Assembly (NCBI RefSeq): GCF_002813775.1
Contig: NZ_CP020370.1
Coordinates: 2,257,501-2,321,500 of the forward strand
DNA from: Candidatus Thiodictyon syntrophicum
GTDB lineage: Bacteria; Pseudomonadota; Gammaproteobacteria; Chromatiales; Chromatiaceae
Length of the DNA: 64,000 nt
Direction of reading: 5' to 3'
The translations under genes were made by a program, and so were the position numbers. This document shows positions 1-8,960 of this stretch, in pieces; within the stretch, counting starts at the first letter, position 1, and each line of letters starts with the position of its first letter. The notes below the pieces were generated by a model, which did no database searches, was not told the DNA's origin, and worked only from the letters and a program-made list of their open reading frames with translations.

Positions 1-664
1 AGCCGTATTTCAGCAAGGCGATCATGGCGGCGGCGGTCGCGTCGTATTTCGCCGCGCCCACGCCCGCGGGGGGGTCGGCCGTAAACACCGTGCCGCACAG
101 CCCACAGCGCAGCCGCTCCAGGGTGTAGACCTGCGCCTGCAGGGGCGCCACGCCGGTGACGCGCACCAGGACGGCGGGCTCCTGGCGTTGGACATAGACC
201 CGGCCGGTGCAACCGGGCTCGGGACAGGGGTCGCCCTGCTTCAAGGTGGCGTGGGCAACCGGGATGCGCGGGGCGCGGGGATACTTGTCGGCCCCGTTGC
301 GGCCGTGGCCAGTGCGTGTCTTTTGGTGGGGCGGCAGCGTGGCATCGCCGTCGCTGGCGCCCGGCGCCGCCGGGTCGGCGTCGGCCGGCGGCGCCGGGGC
401 ATCGCGCGGCGCTGGCTGGTCCTTGCCCAGGACCGTGTCCGTGGTCTCGGTGCGGGGTCCGAAAATCAGCCGACGCACCCGCTCCAGGGTGGTGGTCGTG
501 GTCTCCAGTTCCTCGGTCAGGCGCGCCAAGGTGTCGACCGCCGCCTTGAGGGTGGCGTGGTCATCCACCGGCAGCGCTTGGGTACGGGTGCGCTCGACAA
601 TGGCATCGAGTCGCGCGATGGGGACCGACACCCGCGGGGTGCGCGGGTTCTTACGCCAGCTCAT
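1..664 (-). CDS. tnpC: IS66-family transposase TnpC, N-terminal part (runs off the window)
   Basis: Reading the minus strand from an ATG at 664 gives 221 codons that start MSWRKNPRTPRVSVPIARLD and remain open to base 1. A helical N-terminal stretch rich in E, T and R (residues 40-75) leads into a phrase like RRLIFGPRTETTD, the usual start of IS66 transposases (RxxFGxxSE). A zinc-binding segment follows with GDPCPEPGC near residues 143-151 and a later C-x2-C pair (LRCGLCGT). The DDE catalytic domain lies beyond the window. The gene is downstream of tnpA and tnpB in the normal IS66 order. In a complete element TnpC catalyses transposition. Family assignment is secure; whether the gene is intact cannot be judged. 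Confidence 0.85.
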   Translation of the reverse strand, partial: MSWRKNPRTPRVSVPIARLDAIVERTRTQALPVDDHATLKAAVDTLARLTEELETTTTTLERVRRLIFGPRTETTDTVLGKDQPAPRDAPAPPADADPAAPGASDGDATLPPHQKTRTGHGRNGADKYPRAPRIPVAHATLKQGDPCPEPGCTGRVYVQRQEPAVLVRVTGVAPLQAQVYTLERLRCGLCGTVFTADPPAGVGAAKYDATAAAMIALLKYG

Positions 665-735
665 GCCGCGACTGGCCGGTGGTGCAGGAGCGTCGTGTTC
701 ATACACGGCGTTATACCGCATCGTACACCGCCACG

Positions 736-1092
736 TCACGCCCCCGGCGTCAACGCCCGCCACACCGGCGCCCCCGCCGCGGCGCGCCAATCCCCACCGG
801 CGAGCAATACCGCCAGTTCCTGGGGGGCCAGCACCTGCCCCGGCGGGCCGCTCGGCCAGTGCCGAAAGCGGCCTTCGGACAGGCGCTTCTGACACAGCCA
901 GAAACCCTGGCCGTCGTAGACCAGGAGCTTGATCGCGGTACCGCGGCGGTTGCGGAAGACGAAGAGTGCTCCACTCATGGGCTCGTCCGCCAACACCTGG
1001 CGCACCCGCCGGGCAAGACCATCAATGCCTTGGCGAAAGTCCGCCGGGTCCGTCGCGACCAAGACCCGCAACTGCGGGGTCAGGGCAAGCAC
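736..1092 (-). CDS. tnpB: IS66 accessory protein TnpB (Orf2)
   Basis: The product contains VLVATDPADFRQGIDGLA, LFVFRNRRGTAIKLLVYDGQ and GFWLCQKRLSEGRF, which are signatures of the IS66 Orf2/TnpB family (about 115-120 residues). I use the GTG at 1092 because it gives the normal short N-terminus. An ATG at 1155 in the same frame would overlap tnpA by about 75 bases. The tail after the conserved core (AAAGAPVWRALTPGA) is not typical. TnpB is required for IS66 transposition in studied elements but its biochemical role is unclear. The gene overlaps the end of tnpA by 13 bases, consistent with translational coupling. Confidence 0.85.
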   Translation of the reverse strand: MLALTPQLRVLVATDPADFRQGIDGLARRVRQVLADEPMSGALFVFRNRRGTAIKLLVYDGQGFWLCQKRLSEGRFRHWPSGPPGQVLAPQELAVLLAGGDWRAAAGAPVWRALTPGA

Positions 1093-1490
1093 GGCGCCGC
1101 CTCCCACAGGCGACACGCCACCGTCGCGACCTCGCCGGTCGCCGCCCCGGTCCACTCGATGCGCAACGAACGACCACGGGCGTCGGACAGGGTCAGCACG
1201 CAGCCCGGCCCCGACGGTGGTAAGCCCAGCATCATTTCCACAAAGGCCGGCGGCGCCGTGGTGGGCACCGGCAGGGGCGCTGTCCGCGCCGTCAGCCGCC
1301 GCTTCAAACCGGCGTAGTCCAGTCGCAGCGTCGTGGCGACCTTGCTTACCCCATGGCGGGCGGCCAGTTCAACCGCCCGCGACCACAGTTCCGCGGGAAT
1401 GCGCGCGCCCTGGGACGTGGTGTTGCGCCAGTGGGCAAAGGCCGCGGCCGTCTGTGCCAGATCGGCCGCGGCGGCAAGTGACAGTGACAT
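1080..1490 (-). CDS. tnpA: IS66 accessory protein TnpA (Orf1)
   Basis: This 136-residue protein is first in the tnpA-tnpB-tnpC order on the minus strand. Residues 20-55 (HWRNTTSQGARIPAELWSRA then VELAARHGVSKVATTLRL) form a helix-turn-helix type segment. The C-terminal half (CVLTLSDARGRSLRIEWTGA) resembles the divergent Orf1 proteins of some IS66 elements, in which the usual helix-turn-helix is followed by a beta-rich tail. A role in element DNA binding or regulation is inferred from position and family, not shown by a specific motif. ATG at 1490 is the only good start. Confidence 0.7.
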   Translation of the reverse strand: MSLSLAAAADLAQTAAAFAHWRNTTSQGARIPAELWSRAVELAARHGVSKVATTLRLDYAGLKRRLTARTAPLPVPTTAPPAFVEMMLGLPPSGPGCVLTLSDARGRSLRIEWTGAATGEVATVACRLWEAAPCLP

Positions 1491-1528
1491 CGTGGAGCCT
1501 CCGGATCACCAAAAACGGGGCTCCTACG

Positions 1529-1951
1529 CTACCGGGCTAGGGACGGGATTTCATGCAGCCTTACCGGAAGGACACCCTCCACCCCATAGGTATCGTAGAA
1601 CTCCAACTGGTCGCGGAGATCCTTGGCGCTGTTGGACGGCGACAGGACCTCGAAGACGACCTGGGGGGCGATGCCGTCCTCCTCCCACTGGCGATAAGAC
1701 CGGCGGGGGCCCTTGGGCCGGCCGAAGGCGACCATGGCGTCCGGGGCCATGGGGCCGATGATGTGCCGGTCCGGCACCGGGTACCAGAAGAGGTCACCGG
1801 CGACGAAGACGTCCGGGCGGTCGGCGAACAGGATCTCCAGGTTCTCCTTGATCTTGACGATCCAGTCGAATTGCAGGGTATTGTCCGCCATCGGCGCTCC
1901 GTCACTCTCGGGGTAGGGGTCGGCGGGATCGATGCGCAACAAGGGGTTCAT
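1529..1951 (-). pseudogene. Uma2-family (DUF820, PD-(D/E)XK fold) protein, 3' truncated
   Basis: From ATG 1951 the product reads MNPLLRIDPADPYPESDG, then FVAGDLFWYPVPDRHIIGP, PDAMVAFGRPKG, QVVFEVLSPSN and DLRDQLEFYDTYGVE. The phrases PD(A)MVAFG and VVFEVLSPSN are the D and ExxS parts of the Uma2 nuclease-like core common in cyanobacteria and other bacteria. Family members normally continue EYYxYDP for 60 or more residues. Here the frame leaves homology at about base 1565 and ends at 1529, inside what looks like the IS66 end. The simplest reading is disruption by the IS. The cellular role of Uma2 proteins is mostly unknown. Confidence 0.75.
1544..1564 (-). repeat. Candidate end of the IS66-type element
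   Basis: Read on the minus strand the sequence begins GTAAGGCTGCATGAAATCCC. IS66-type inverted repeats commonly begin GTAA, and this point coincides with the place where the Uma2 coding sequence loses homology. The opposite end is outside the window, so neither the inverted repeat nor an 8-bp target duplication can be confirmed. Confidence 0.35.
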
Positions 1952-2280
1952 AACGCTTGCTCCAGGCCGCCGCGGCGGCCCCTGGGACCGTCGGGCCTGC
2001 CTGGCCGGCCCGCGCCGAGTGGTGAGGATGGGCACGCTTTCCTTGGCCCAGCCTCGGGGGTCAACGACGGATAACGGATAAACGGAGAGGAAACTCAACC
2101 ACACAAGCCGGAACTATGGCCCCAATCTTAGCCAGGCCGAGGAGGCCGGGCAAGCCGGTTACCGTGAACGCCAGGCCGAGAACCCGTTGGGGCGGCTTCA
2201 GCCGCGACGCGAGCACGCAAAGGATTCACACGAACTTCGCCGCCAAGCGGACGCTCCGTGCGCGCCGCCGGCCCAAGCCC

Positions 2281-2467
2281 CAACGGGGCGTTCTATCTCA
2301 GCCCAGGGCAACGCCCTGGGTGTTGGTTGGTTCCTTGATGAGCCCTGAAGGGGCGTGACATAAGCGGCAGAGGCGGGCGCGCTATGTCGTCCATGATGTC
2401 GCCAGTGGTCACGCCCCTTCATCGCTTCACGGCATATCCTCCGATACCCAGGGCGCTGCCCTGGGGT
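2281..2467. repeat. Intergenic dyad repeat with CCCAGGGC..GCCCTGGG palindromes
   Basis: Two short palindromes, around 2301-2321 and 2447-2467, both pair CCCAGGG with CCCTGGG. They are framed by a larger inverted pair: GAAGGGGCGTGAC at about 2346-2358 and GTCACGCCCCTTC at about 2408-2420. Nothing here looks coding. It resembles dispersed intergenic repeats of unknown function. The flanking bases 1952-2280 also hold no convincing gene. Confidence 0.5.
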
Positions 2468-2510
2468 GGTCTTGCCGGTCTGGCGCGGGGCCTGGAGCAG
2501 GAACTACGTC

Positions 2511-2958
2511 TTGCGATCGATCAGCGTCGGCACCCTGCTTCAACCGACCCTACGACGACCAATCGCAGACGCGCATCCGTCTGGAGACCGAGGCCAAGCT
2601 GGTGCTTCAAGACCGGGTGCGCGAGGGGGCCTGCGATCTCGTGTGGTCGGCGATCCTGGACTTCAAGAACGCGAAGAACCCCTTCGCGGCCCGTCGGCAG
2701 GCGATCGGCAAATGGCGCGCGTTGGCGGTCGAGTGCGTGACGATCGACGAGTCCGTGCTCGCCCGCGCCCGCGAGGCCATGGATCTGGGTCTCGGCGAAT
2801 ACGATGCCCTGCACGTTGGGGCAGCGATTGCGGGCCGCGCTGATATGCTTGTCACCACCGATGACAAATTGCTGCGACGGGTTCGGGCCATGCCGGACTT
2901 GACCGCGCTGCCCCCGGGCGAGGCGCTGGCTGTTCTGGAGCGATGGTATGAAAACTGA
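2511..2958 (+). pseudogene. PIN-domain ribonuclease toxin, frameshifted near its start
   Basis: From about 2533 the frame reads CFNRPYDDQSQTRIRLETEA, then LVWSAILDFKNAKNPF, LGEYDALHVGAAIAGRADML and VTTDDKLLRR. This is a PIN family (VapC-like) whose members usually begin YLDTxxFNRP. The matching N-terminus (TTG 2511, reading LRSISVGT) is one base out of frame: an extra C lies near 2533-2535, and the first catalytic Asp appears as Gly (VGT in place of LDT). Later acidic residues (YDALH, TTDD) are kept. Re-initiation at GTG 2602 would give 118 residues without the first catalytic Asp. The stop overlaps the next gene by 11 bases, so the two form a toxin-antitoxin-like pair. Probably inactive; a sequencing error is possible. 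Confidence 0.65.
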
Positions 2959-3148
2959 AAGCGAGTTGCGCCTGGACGGAATGCAGGCATTGATCCACGC
3001 ACTCGGATTGGTCGACGCCGAACGGTTCGTGGCAGCGGTGTCGCGCGACCGCTTCGATTATACCGAGTGGCGGCAGCGGGGACTGCCGCTTCTCTCGCTG
3101 GACGCGCTGGCAGCGCAGGCGAATCGGCTTTCCGAGACACTGAAATAG
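2948..3148 (+). CDS. Small antitoxin-like partner of the PIN gene
   Basis: A 66-residue acidic protein starting MKTESELRLDGMQALIHALG, then LVDAERFVAAVSRDRFDYTE and WRQRGLP. Short proteins of this pattern (G-x-x-A-L-x-x-x-L-G, then RF, then DYT) are often found next to PIN genes of the FNRPFDDQ type. Antitoxin function is inferred from this pairing. It overlaps the end of the PIN gene, so the pair is translationally coupled. The order is toxin first, opposite to many VapBC pairs. No DNA-binding motif is obvious. Confidence 0.55.
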   Translation: MKTESELRLDGMQALIHALGLVDAERFVAAVSRDRFDYTEWRQRGLPLLSLDALAAQANRLSETLK

Positions 3149-3177
3149 GGCTCACAGGCCGGATGGGGCAGAGAGGT

Positions 3178-3225
3178 TCCGGCAAACTGCCGGACGGGGC
3201 ATTTGCCCCGTCCGAAACGTTTTCT
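3178..3225 (+). terminator. Paired hairpins followed by a T-rich tract
   Basis: A first dyad pairs CCGGCA with TGCCGG (about 3179-3193). A second pairs CGGACGGGGCA (3191-3201) with TGCCCCGTCCG (3204-3214), followed by AAACGTTTTCTTC. It lies 30-70 bases after the PIN partner gene, so a Rho-independent terminator is plausible. The two stems overlap and could be alternative structures. Bases 3226-3395 show no gene. Confidence 0.4.
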
Positions 3226-3395
3226 TCTGACCTGCCGGCTTGTGCCGATGGCCGACTTCCGAATGTAAGGTTCGGGACGGGCCGAATGCTCCGTCCCGCC
3301 GCGGTTGATGGGGCACACCCTGTCCGGCTCAAGAACCGCGCCCTGCTTTGCAAGAGCCTCTTTGTTTGTGTAAATATTTGTTAACGCTGTAGTCC

Positions 3396-3424
3396 TTGAC
3401 ACGTGTAATAAACATTGGTATTCT
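3396..3424 (+). promoter_or_regulatory. Sigma-70-type promoter for the secreted lipase-like gene
   Basis: TTGACA at 3396-3401, a 17-base spacer and TATTCT at 3419-3424 match the consensus closely. This is the clearest promoter in the window. It sits at the edge of the AT-rich island and leaves an untranslated leader of about 210 bases before the ATG at 3642. The leader contains no convincing gene. Confidence 0.7.
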
Positions 3425-3641
3425 CAAGTAGTCTGAGCTTTTACCAAAGAATATGTCAGTTGGTAGCGACTTGCTTCCTGCCGAGCGCCGAGCGGGTACT
3501 GCTCAGCTGCGCATCTACTTGGGTTAGGCAAATGAGAAAGCGACATCAGTCTGCATTTAGCTGCCGTACCCATTGGAAAAATCTCGGGAAATTTGCGCCA
3601 GCCATCCGAAGCGCCAACATGTCAAATGAGTCCTCGATACT

Positions 3642-6600
3642 ATGAAACACCGCGCTGATCATTTTCGATTTGTTCATGCATTAGTTCTTGGTATTATTTC
3701 CTGCCTCGTTTGGCCTCACTTGAGTTTTGCCAAGGCCGGCGACGCTCCTAGTGATAGCCAACGACTGCTGTCTACTGTCGCATCACCATCTGGTGCTTAC
3801 GCTGGACGCTCAGGAGTCAACCCCTACGAATCATTAAAGTCTTTTCCTAAAGATGCAATTTTTATAGTCGACACAGGAGGAGACCTCGATAAATATGTAT
3901 TTAAGGAAGACGTCGTAGACGGAAAATTAAGAATTGCGATTCCCGTTTCAAGATTTTTTGGAGAGGTAGATGCCGATGGTAAATTGCAAAATATCCAAAC
4001 AATGATTGACCGCGGAATCATTGGTAAAGAGGCTAGATTGTTAATAAATGTCTATGACGTAGACAACGATTATCAGGGTACCGAGGTTAGACCTGAGCAA
4101 GATTTTGTCTTCTTTAATGGAAAACAACTGAAAGACCCTCTGACTAGTGGAAACGATACGTGGAGTACTAGAAGCTATACGATACCGACTAGCGAGATTA
4201 AGTTTCCAAAAAAATCATCGGGTAGCGATAAAATCGTCCCAGCGGATAACAATATAGAAATTCTCGTTGATCGCGCTAATGCGGAAACCAACATCTGGGC
4301 GACTGAGGTCGACTGGATTGCATTAGAGATAGATGGTATCAGGCCAATTGTCTTGATTCATGGACATGGTGGAGACCCGAGTACATGGACCACATTTACA
4401 TCTTTCCTAAGATCCGATAATGCGCCATTCTATTTGCCTTTGTCAGGCGAGACAGAGTCCTATGGGTGTATTAGTGCGAACGCCGGTCATGTGTCCGAAA
4501 TCGTTCAGAAAGTTAAGGATGTATACGGAGTTGAAAAGGTGAATTTGGTAACGCACAGCAGAGGTGGCGTGGATTCTAGGCGATATATCCGTAATGGGAA
4601 TGCTGCTAACGTCAATTCTTTAATTCAATTATCTGCACCGAATCACGGAGCCGGAATTGGAGCGTTAGGTAACTCTTGCAGTGCTGATGATTTACAAAGA
4701 GGTCATTTTCGGGATAATTTTAACTATCAGCCAATCCGTATTCCGGTTAGCGGCGCATTTAATGACGAATATAGGTACTTACCTCTTTACAATATAGAAG
4801 AAAACGCCGTTCCGACCTTGGTTACGATTGGTGATGATGATTATGTTGTTGATACAAATAGCGCAACCTTTCCTTGGACACCAACATGCCAAGGTAAAAT
4901 AGATGTAATCGAATCAAAGTGCCCAGATATTATAGTGAAATCAAGGAGTATAGGGGGCGAGACAACGTGGCCCGAAGCTACAAATGTCAACCGACTCGCA
5001 GCGGGCTTAGATCATGGCGGTATTCATGATGACAAGTCCACTTATGACTGGGTAATCAGCCAAATAGGGCGTTTGACGGCTCAGGTGGCTTCTACTACGA
5101 AATCGCTTTCCTCTACCGAAGTTTCGCAAGCCGCGACCCAGGATGAGAATACAAGCCTAATTTCGAGTGATGCCTATCTGATAAGATCAGGTGAAACTAA
5201 GAGTCATACGGTGAAGGTAGGAAATACCGCGAGGCTTTATTTCGAGGTCACGTATCCCTTATCGACTCAGTTGCAGTCTACACTGCTAGATAATGAAGGA
5301 AAAATTTATCTTCCCCGCGCTGAGCAAGAAAGTGGTTTTGGTGTTACACGCAGATACGTAGTTGAAAATCCAGTTGCTGGCGAATGGAAACTGACGATAC
5401 AGTCGGTAAGCAGCAGGAGTTACTCTTTGAACGTATGGCAAATCAGTGACAGTATAGAGTTCGCTAGTCGACCTGAAAAGTCTTCTTATCGCCCAGGGGA
5501 TACAGCAAAATTTTTCGCCTATTTTAAAGATGGAGCAAATAGCATTAAGAATGCTAGCGTCATCGTGACAATTTTAACCGCTGATGAAATTGAAAGTTCT
5601 CTCGCACTATATGACGACGGGACCCATAGCGATGAGATATCAAATGATGGAGTCTTTACAAACATATTCGTGCCGGCAGCGACTGGTGGCTTTTCGTACG
5701 CTACGAAAGCTAATGGGGATGGCGTCCAGAGACAGGTGAATGGAGAGTTTACGGTTGTCAGCAATGACTCGGCCTTCACTGATCATTACGTTGTCAGTAC
5801 GGTCGACGTTAATAGCGATGGCTTATTTGATATTTTACAGGCAGACGTCGAGGTTGAGTTTGGGGCATCTGGCGACTACGAAATCGTCGGTAGCCTGAAA
5901 GACGTTAATGGTAAAGTTATCGAGACAGTTCTAGCATCAGTTCAATCGCCAGCTATAGGAAAACAAAGCATAAGACTAAACTTCGATGGTCGGCTCATAC
6001 ACAATAATGGAGTTGATGGCGCGTTGAGACTCGCCGATCTAATGCTGCGATTCAAGATTGATAATCAGTTCTCGCTTATAGATTATCGAGATGTAGCCTA
6101 TCAAACTGTTATTTATTCCTCAGATATTTTCCAGCAATCGTTAGTTGTCTTGACCGGCAATACAAGCGATCAAGGTCTGGACGCTGACTCTGATCTGCTT
6201 TACGATTTTCTAAGGGTGACGCTTGAAGTTAAGACTGTTATGCCTGGCAGTTATCAGCTTATAGCTCGTCTTGTTGCTTCGGGAGGAGAGGAAGTTGAAT
6301 GGATCAACAAAACAGTCACTCTTGTGAAAGGCGTTAACCTAATATCTCTGGACTTTAGCGGAGAAAAGATTCGTCAACTGCGAATTGACGGCTCGTATGC
6401 AGTCAAAGACTTACTAATAATAGGTAAAGATACGGCTGTCAGTACGTCGTTAAACGTCACAGATGTTTATACAACGGACACGTATCGCTACGCACTGTTT
6501 CAGTCGATACCAACCGACGTCGAAGTCGACTCAGCGAATATCGCATCCTTACCTGAATTACCGTCAGCGGGTGTTAATGTGCAACTCGTGGCAATAATCG

Positions 6601-6968
6601 AGAATAACGGTGCAACTACAGATAAATCTATCCTTGTGCGATTTTATGAGGGGGACCCTTCATTAGGTGTGCGAATTGGGGGCGATCATTTAATTTCTGG
6701 CTTAGCCGAGGGTGTCGGCGAAACTGTTTCGCAGCCGTGGATTCCTGTGACGGCGGGTGATAAGGATATCTTTGTTACTGTCAACCCTAGTCGAAGCATC
6801 GTGGAGTTCGATTATTCAAACAACGTGGGGTTTAAGACTATAAAGGTAGAAAATGGCATTATCGCCGCTGCTGCGGCAATACCTGCTGTAAGCCGATTCG
6901 CGACATTCGCACTAATTGGGATATTGTTAGCGATGGGTATCTATGAAAATAGGCGTCGCTTAAAGTAG
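3642..6968 (+). CDS. Secreted, anchored lipase/PGAP1-like hydrolase with CARDB and IPTL-CTERM-like tail
   Basis: A 1108-residue exported protein. Residues 1-30 (HALVLGIISCLVWPHLSFA) form a signal peptide. Residues about 235-460 are an alpha/beta hydrolase: oxyanion segment VLIHGHGGDPSTW, nucleophile elbow VTHSRGG near Ser306, and a likely catalytic His in GLDHGGIHDD near 457. The middle holds beta-rich domains, one with DDGTHSDEISNDGVF near 655-670 (choice-of-anchor X type). Residues about 965-1070 resemble a CARDB domain. The tail IPAVSRFATFALIGILLAMG followed by NRRR resembles IPTL/PEP-CTERM sorting signals. Base and codon use are clearly AT-richer than in any neighbour, suggesting horizontal transfer. 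The substrate is unknown; an ester or lipid is inferred. No good ribosome site precedes the ATG. Confidence 0.75.
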   Translation: MKHRADHFRFVHALVLGIISCLVWPHLSFAKAGDAPSDSQRLLSTVASPSGAYAGRSGVNPYESLKSFPKDAIFIVDTGGDLDKYVFKEDVVDGKLRIAIPVSRFFGEVDADGKLQNIQTMIDRGIIGKEARLLINVYDVDNDYQGTEVRPEQDFVFFNGKQLKDPLTSGNDTWSTRSYTIPTSEIKFPKKSSGSDKIVPADNNIEILVDRANAETNIWATEVDWIALEIDGIRPIVLIHGHGGDPSTWTTFTSFLRSDNAPFYLPLSGETESYGCISANAGHVSEIVQKVKDVYGVEKVNLVTHSRGGVDSRRYIRNGNAANVNSLIQLSAPNHGAGIGALGNSCSADDLQRGHFRDNFNYQPIRIPVSGAFNDEYRYLPLYNIEENAVPTLVTIGDDDYVVDTNSATFPWTPTCQGKIDVIESKCPDIIVKSRSIGGETTWPEATNVNRLAAGLDHGGIHDDKSTYDWVISQIGRLTAQVASTTKSLSSTEVSQAATQDENTSLISSDAYLIRSGETKSHTVKVGNTARLYFEVTYPLSTQLQSTLLDNEGKIYLPRAEQESGFGVTRRYVVENPVAGEWKLTIQSVSSRSYSLNVWQISDSIEFASRPEKSSYRPGDTAKFFAYFKDGANSIKNASVIVTILTADEIESSLALYDDGTHSDEISNDGVFTNIFVPAATGGFSYATKANGDGVQRQVNGEFTVVSNDSAFTDHYVVSTVDVNSDGLFDILQADVEVEFGASGDYEIVGSLKDVNGKVIETVLASVQSPAIGKQSIRLNFDGRLIHNNGVDGALRLADLMLRFKIDNQFSLIDYRDVAYQTVIYSSDIFQQSLVVLTGNTSDQGLDADSDLLYDFLRVTLEVKTVMPGSYQLIARLVASGGEEVEWINKTVTLVKGVNLISLDFSGEKIRQLRIDGSYAVKDLLIIGKDTAVSTSLNVTDVYTTDTYRYALFQSIPTDVEVDSANIASLPELPSAGVNVQLVAIIENNGATTDKSILVRFYEGDPSLGVRIGGDHLISGLAEGVGETVSQPWIPVTAGDKDIFVTVNPSRSIVEFDYSNNVGFKTIKVENGIIAAAAAIPAVSRFATFALIGILLAMGIYENRRRLK

Positions 6969-7157
6969 TAGGGAAATAGGGAGCATACCATGGATATGTC
7001 AGCGGGATAGCGAGCGAGCCCCGATGCCTTTGAACTAGTCGGGAAAAGGGGCAGCCATTTAGCTGACCCCGGTCAATGGCACGGCGTATTTGCTCATGTC
7101 CGAACACGCCTTCAATCATGCCGCGAACCGCCGTCTCGTCACCTTGGCAGCGGGCCC

Positions 7158-8237
7158 TCACAGCAACGCCACGGCCTTGATCTGAATCCAGACCGCGAGC
7201 CCCGGCGCCAGGCCCAGCAGGTCGGCGGAGCGGTGGGTGACCCGGGCAAGGATGTTGGTGCCCCCGGCCTGGAGCCGAACCAGGGCGAGCGCGGGGTGGC
7301 TGTCCTCGCCCAGGGCGGCGACCCGGGCCGGCAGGGTGTTGACGATGCTGCTGGCGTGCGCCTGGGTCAGGGTGACGCTCACGTCGCGGGCCAGGATACG
7401 GACCCGTACCTGGCGGCCGATGGCGACCCCGGTGTCGCGCACCCACAGGCTGGCCCCGGCGCAGTCGACCCGTAACAGGTGCCAGCGTTGGTCGCGCTCG
7501 GCGACCCGACCCTCCAGCACGACACCGGCGTCCTCGCCCAGGCGGATCGGCAGATCGAGCCGCGCCAGGGTCTCTTGCAGCGGCCCGCTCGCCAGCACCC
7601 GGCCGGCCTCCAGCACCACCAGGTGGTCGGCCAGGCGCGCGACCTCGTCGGGGGCGTGGCTGATATAGAGGACGGGGATGGACAGGCGCTCATGCAGCCG
7701 CTCCAGGTAAGGCAGGATCTCCTGCTTGCGCTGGTGGTCCAGGGCGGCCAGGGGCTCGTCCATCAGCAGGATTCGCGGGTTGACCGCGAGCGCCCGGGCG
7801 ATGCCGACGCGCTGGCGCTCGCCGCCGGACAGGCGCTCCGGGCGACGCTCCAGCAGCGGGCCGATCCCTAAGAGTTCCACCGCCTGGTCCAGGCCGCTCG
7901 GGGCCGCCGTCCCGCCCGGGGCCGGGCTGCGGCGCTGGCCGAAGCGCAGGTTGCCGAGCACCGTGAGGTGGGGGAAGAGGCTCGGCTCCTGGAAGACGTA
8001 ACCCAGGGGTCGGCGGTGGGTCGGCACCCAGGTGCCCGCGTCCTGCCAGACCTCGCCCTGGAAGGCGAGGCGCCCCTGGGGTGCCCGTTCCAGGCCGGCG
8101 ATGCAGCGCAGCAGGGTGGTCTTGCCGCAGCCCGAGGGTCCGAACAGGGCCGTCACGCCGCGTCCGGGCAGGCGCTCGTCCAGTTCCAGGCTGAAGCCGG
8201 GCCAGGTCAGGCGCAGGCGTACTTCGATTGGGTCCAT
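7158..8237 (-). CDS. modC: Molybdate ABC transporter ATP-binding protein ModC
   Basis: A 359-residue ABC ATPase that powers molybdate import. The Walker A motif GPSGCGKTT lies near residue 33, the Q-loop in [14 protein letters not shown], the signature [15 protein letters not shown] near 138, and Walker B ILLMDEP with the D-loop LAALD near 160. The C-terminal 65-70 residues ([13 protein letters not shown] onward) match the molybdate-binding MOP/TOBE domain that separates ModC from other importers. The start is 3 bases after the modB stop, so the two are coupled. Bases 6969-7157 downstream hold no supported gene. Confidence 0.95.
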   Translation of the reverse strand: MDPIEVRLRLTWPGFSLELDERLPGRGVTALFGPSGCGKTTLLRCIAGLERAPQGRLAFQGEVWQDAGTWVPTHRRPLGYVFQEPSLFPHLTVLGNLRFGQRRSPAPGGTAAPSGLDQAVELLGIGPLLERRPERLSGGERQRVGIARALAVNPRILLMDEPLAALDHQRKQEILPYLERLHERLSIPVLYISHAPDEVARLADHLVVLEAGRVLASGPLQETLARLDLPIRLGEDAGVVLEGRVAERDQRWHLLRVDCAGASLWVRDTGVAIGRQVRVRILARDVSVTLTQAHASSIVNTLPARVAALGEDSHPALALVRLQAGGTNILARVTHRSADLLGLAPGLAVWIQIKAVALL

Positions 8238-8240
8238 CGT

Positions 8241-8918
8241 TTATCCCTTCGGGCGGTTTGGTCGGGCGCTGTAGACCGCCAGCAGCACCAGGAAGGAGAA
8301 GACCAGCATCACCGCCGCCAGGCGGTGGGCGTCCCCGTACTCCATGGCCTCGACATGGTCGTAGATCTGCACCGAGGCGACCCGGGTCACCCCGGGGATG
8401 TTGCCGCCGATCATCAGCACCACGCCGAACTCGCCCACCGTGTGGGCGAAGGTCAGGATGCCGGCGGTGAGGAACCCGGGTGCGGCGAGCGGCAGGGCGA
8501 CGCTGAAGAAGGCATCCAGGGGCGAGGCGCGCAGCGTTGCGGCGACCTCCAGCGGGCGCGTCCCCATGGACTCGAAGGCGTTCTGCAGTGGCTGGACCAT
8601 GAAGGGCATGGAATAGAAGAGCGAGGCGACCACGAGCCCCCAGAAGGTGAAGGGCAGGAGACCCAGCCCCAGTGCCTGCGTCAACTGCCCGATGGGACCG
8701 TTCGGCCCCATGGTGACGAGCAGATAGAAGCCGATCACCGAGGGCGGCAGTACCAGGGGCAGCGCCACCGCGGCGCCGATCGCGCCCTTCCAGCCGGATC
8801 TGGTGCGCGCCAGCCACCAGGCGATGGGGGTGCCGATGACGAAGAGCAGCAGGGTGACGACGGTGGCCAGGCGGATGGTGAGCCAGAGGGCCTGAAGGTC
8901 GGCGTCGGTCAGCGGCAT
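8241..8918 (-). CDS. modB: Molybdate ABC transporter permease ModB
   Basis: A 225-residue inner-membrane protein with five to six hydrophobic segments. It has the binding-protein-dependent transport motif around [20 protein letters not shown] and [20 protein letters not shown], followed by [15 protein letters not shown], which is characteristic of ModB. It pairs with ModC and delivers molybdate from ModA across the membrane. A dyad element lies directly upstream (8961-9067) and separates it from modA, so native translation signals may have been displaced. ATG 8918 gives the usual length. Confidence 0.95.
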   Translation of the reverse strand: MPLTDADLQALWLTIRLATVVTLLLFVIGTPIAWWLARTRSGWKGAIGAAVALPLVLPPSVIGFYLLVTMGPNGPIGQLTQALGLGLLPFTFWGLVVASLFYSMPFMVQPLQNAFESMGTRPLEVAATLRASPLDAFFSVALPLAAPGFLTAGILTFAHTVGEFGVVLMIGGNIPGVTRVASVQIYDHVEAMEYGDAHRLAAVMLVFSFLVLLAVYSARPNRPKG

Positions 8919-8960
8919 TGGATCGGCTCCAGTGGTCGGCCGGGGGTAGGGGCGGCGTTC

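Noticed and set aside
3415-3645. A 76-codon frame in the leader of the secreted hydrolase gene
   Set aside because: It starts inside the promoter, has no ribosome site and no recognisable sequence.
6969-7157. A possible short remnant on the minus strand (EGVFGHEQIRRAIDRGQLNG)
   Set aside because: It looks somewhat protein-like, but I cannot connect it to a family and it is too short to support.
7170-7192. A partial match to the transposon tag (GGCCTTGATCTGAATCC) near the end of modC
   Set aside because: It lies within the coding sequence of the conserved MOP domain, lacks the TTCCGGCC end, and has no partner. Treated as chance.
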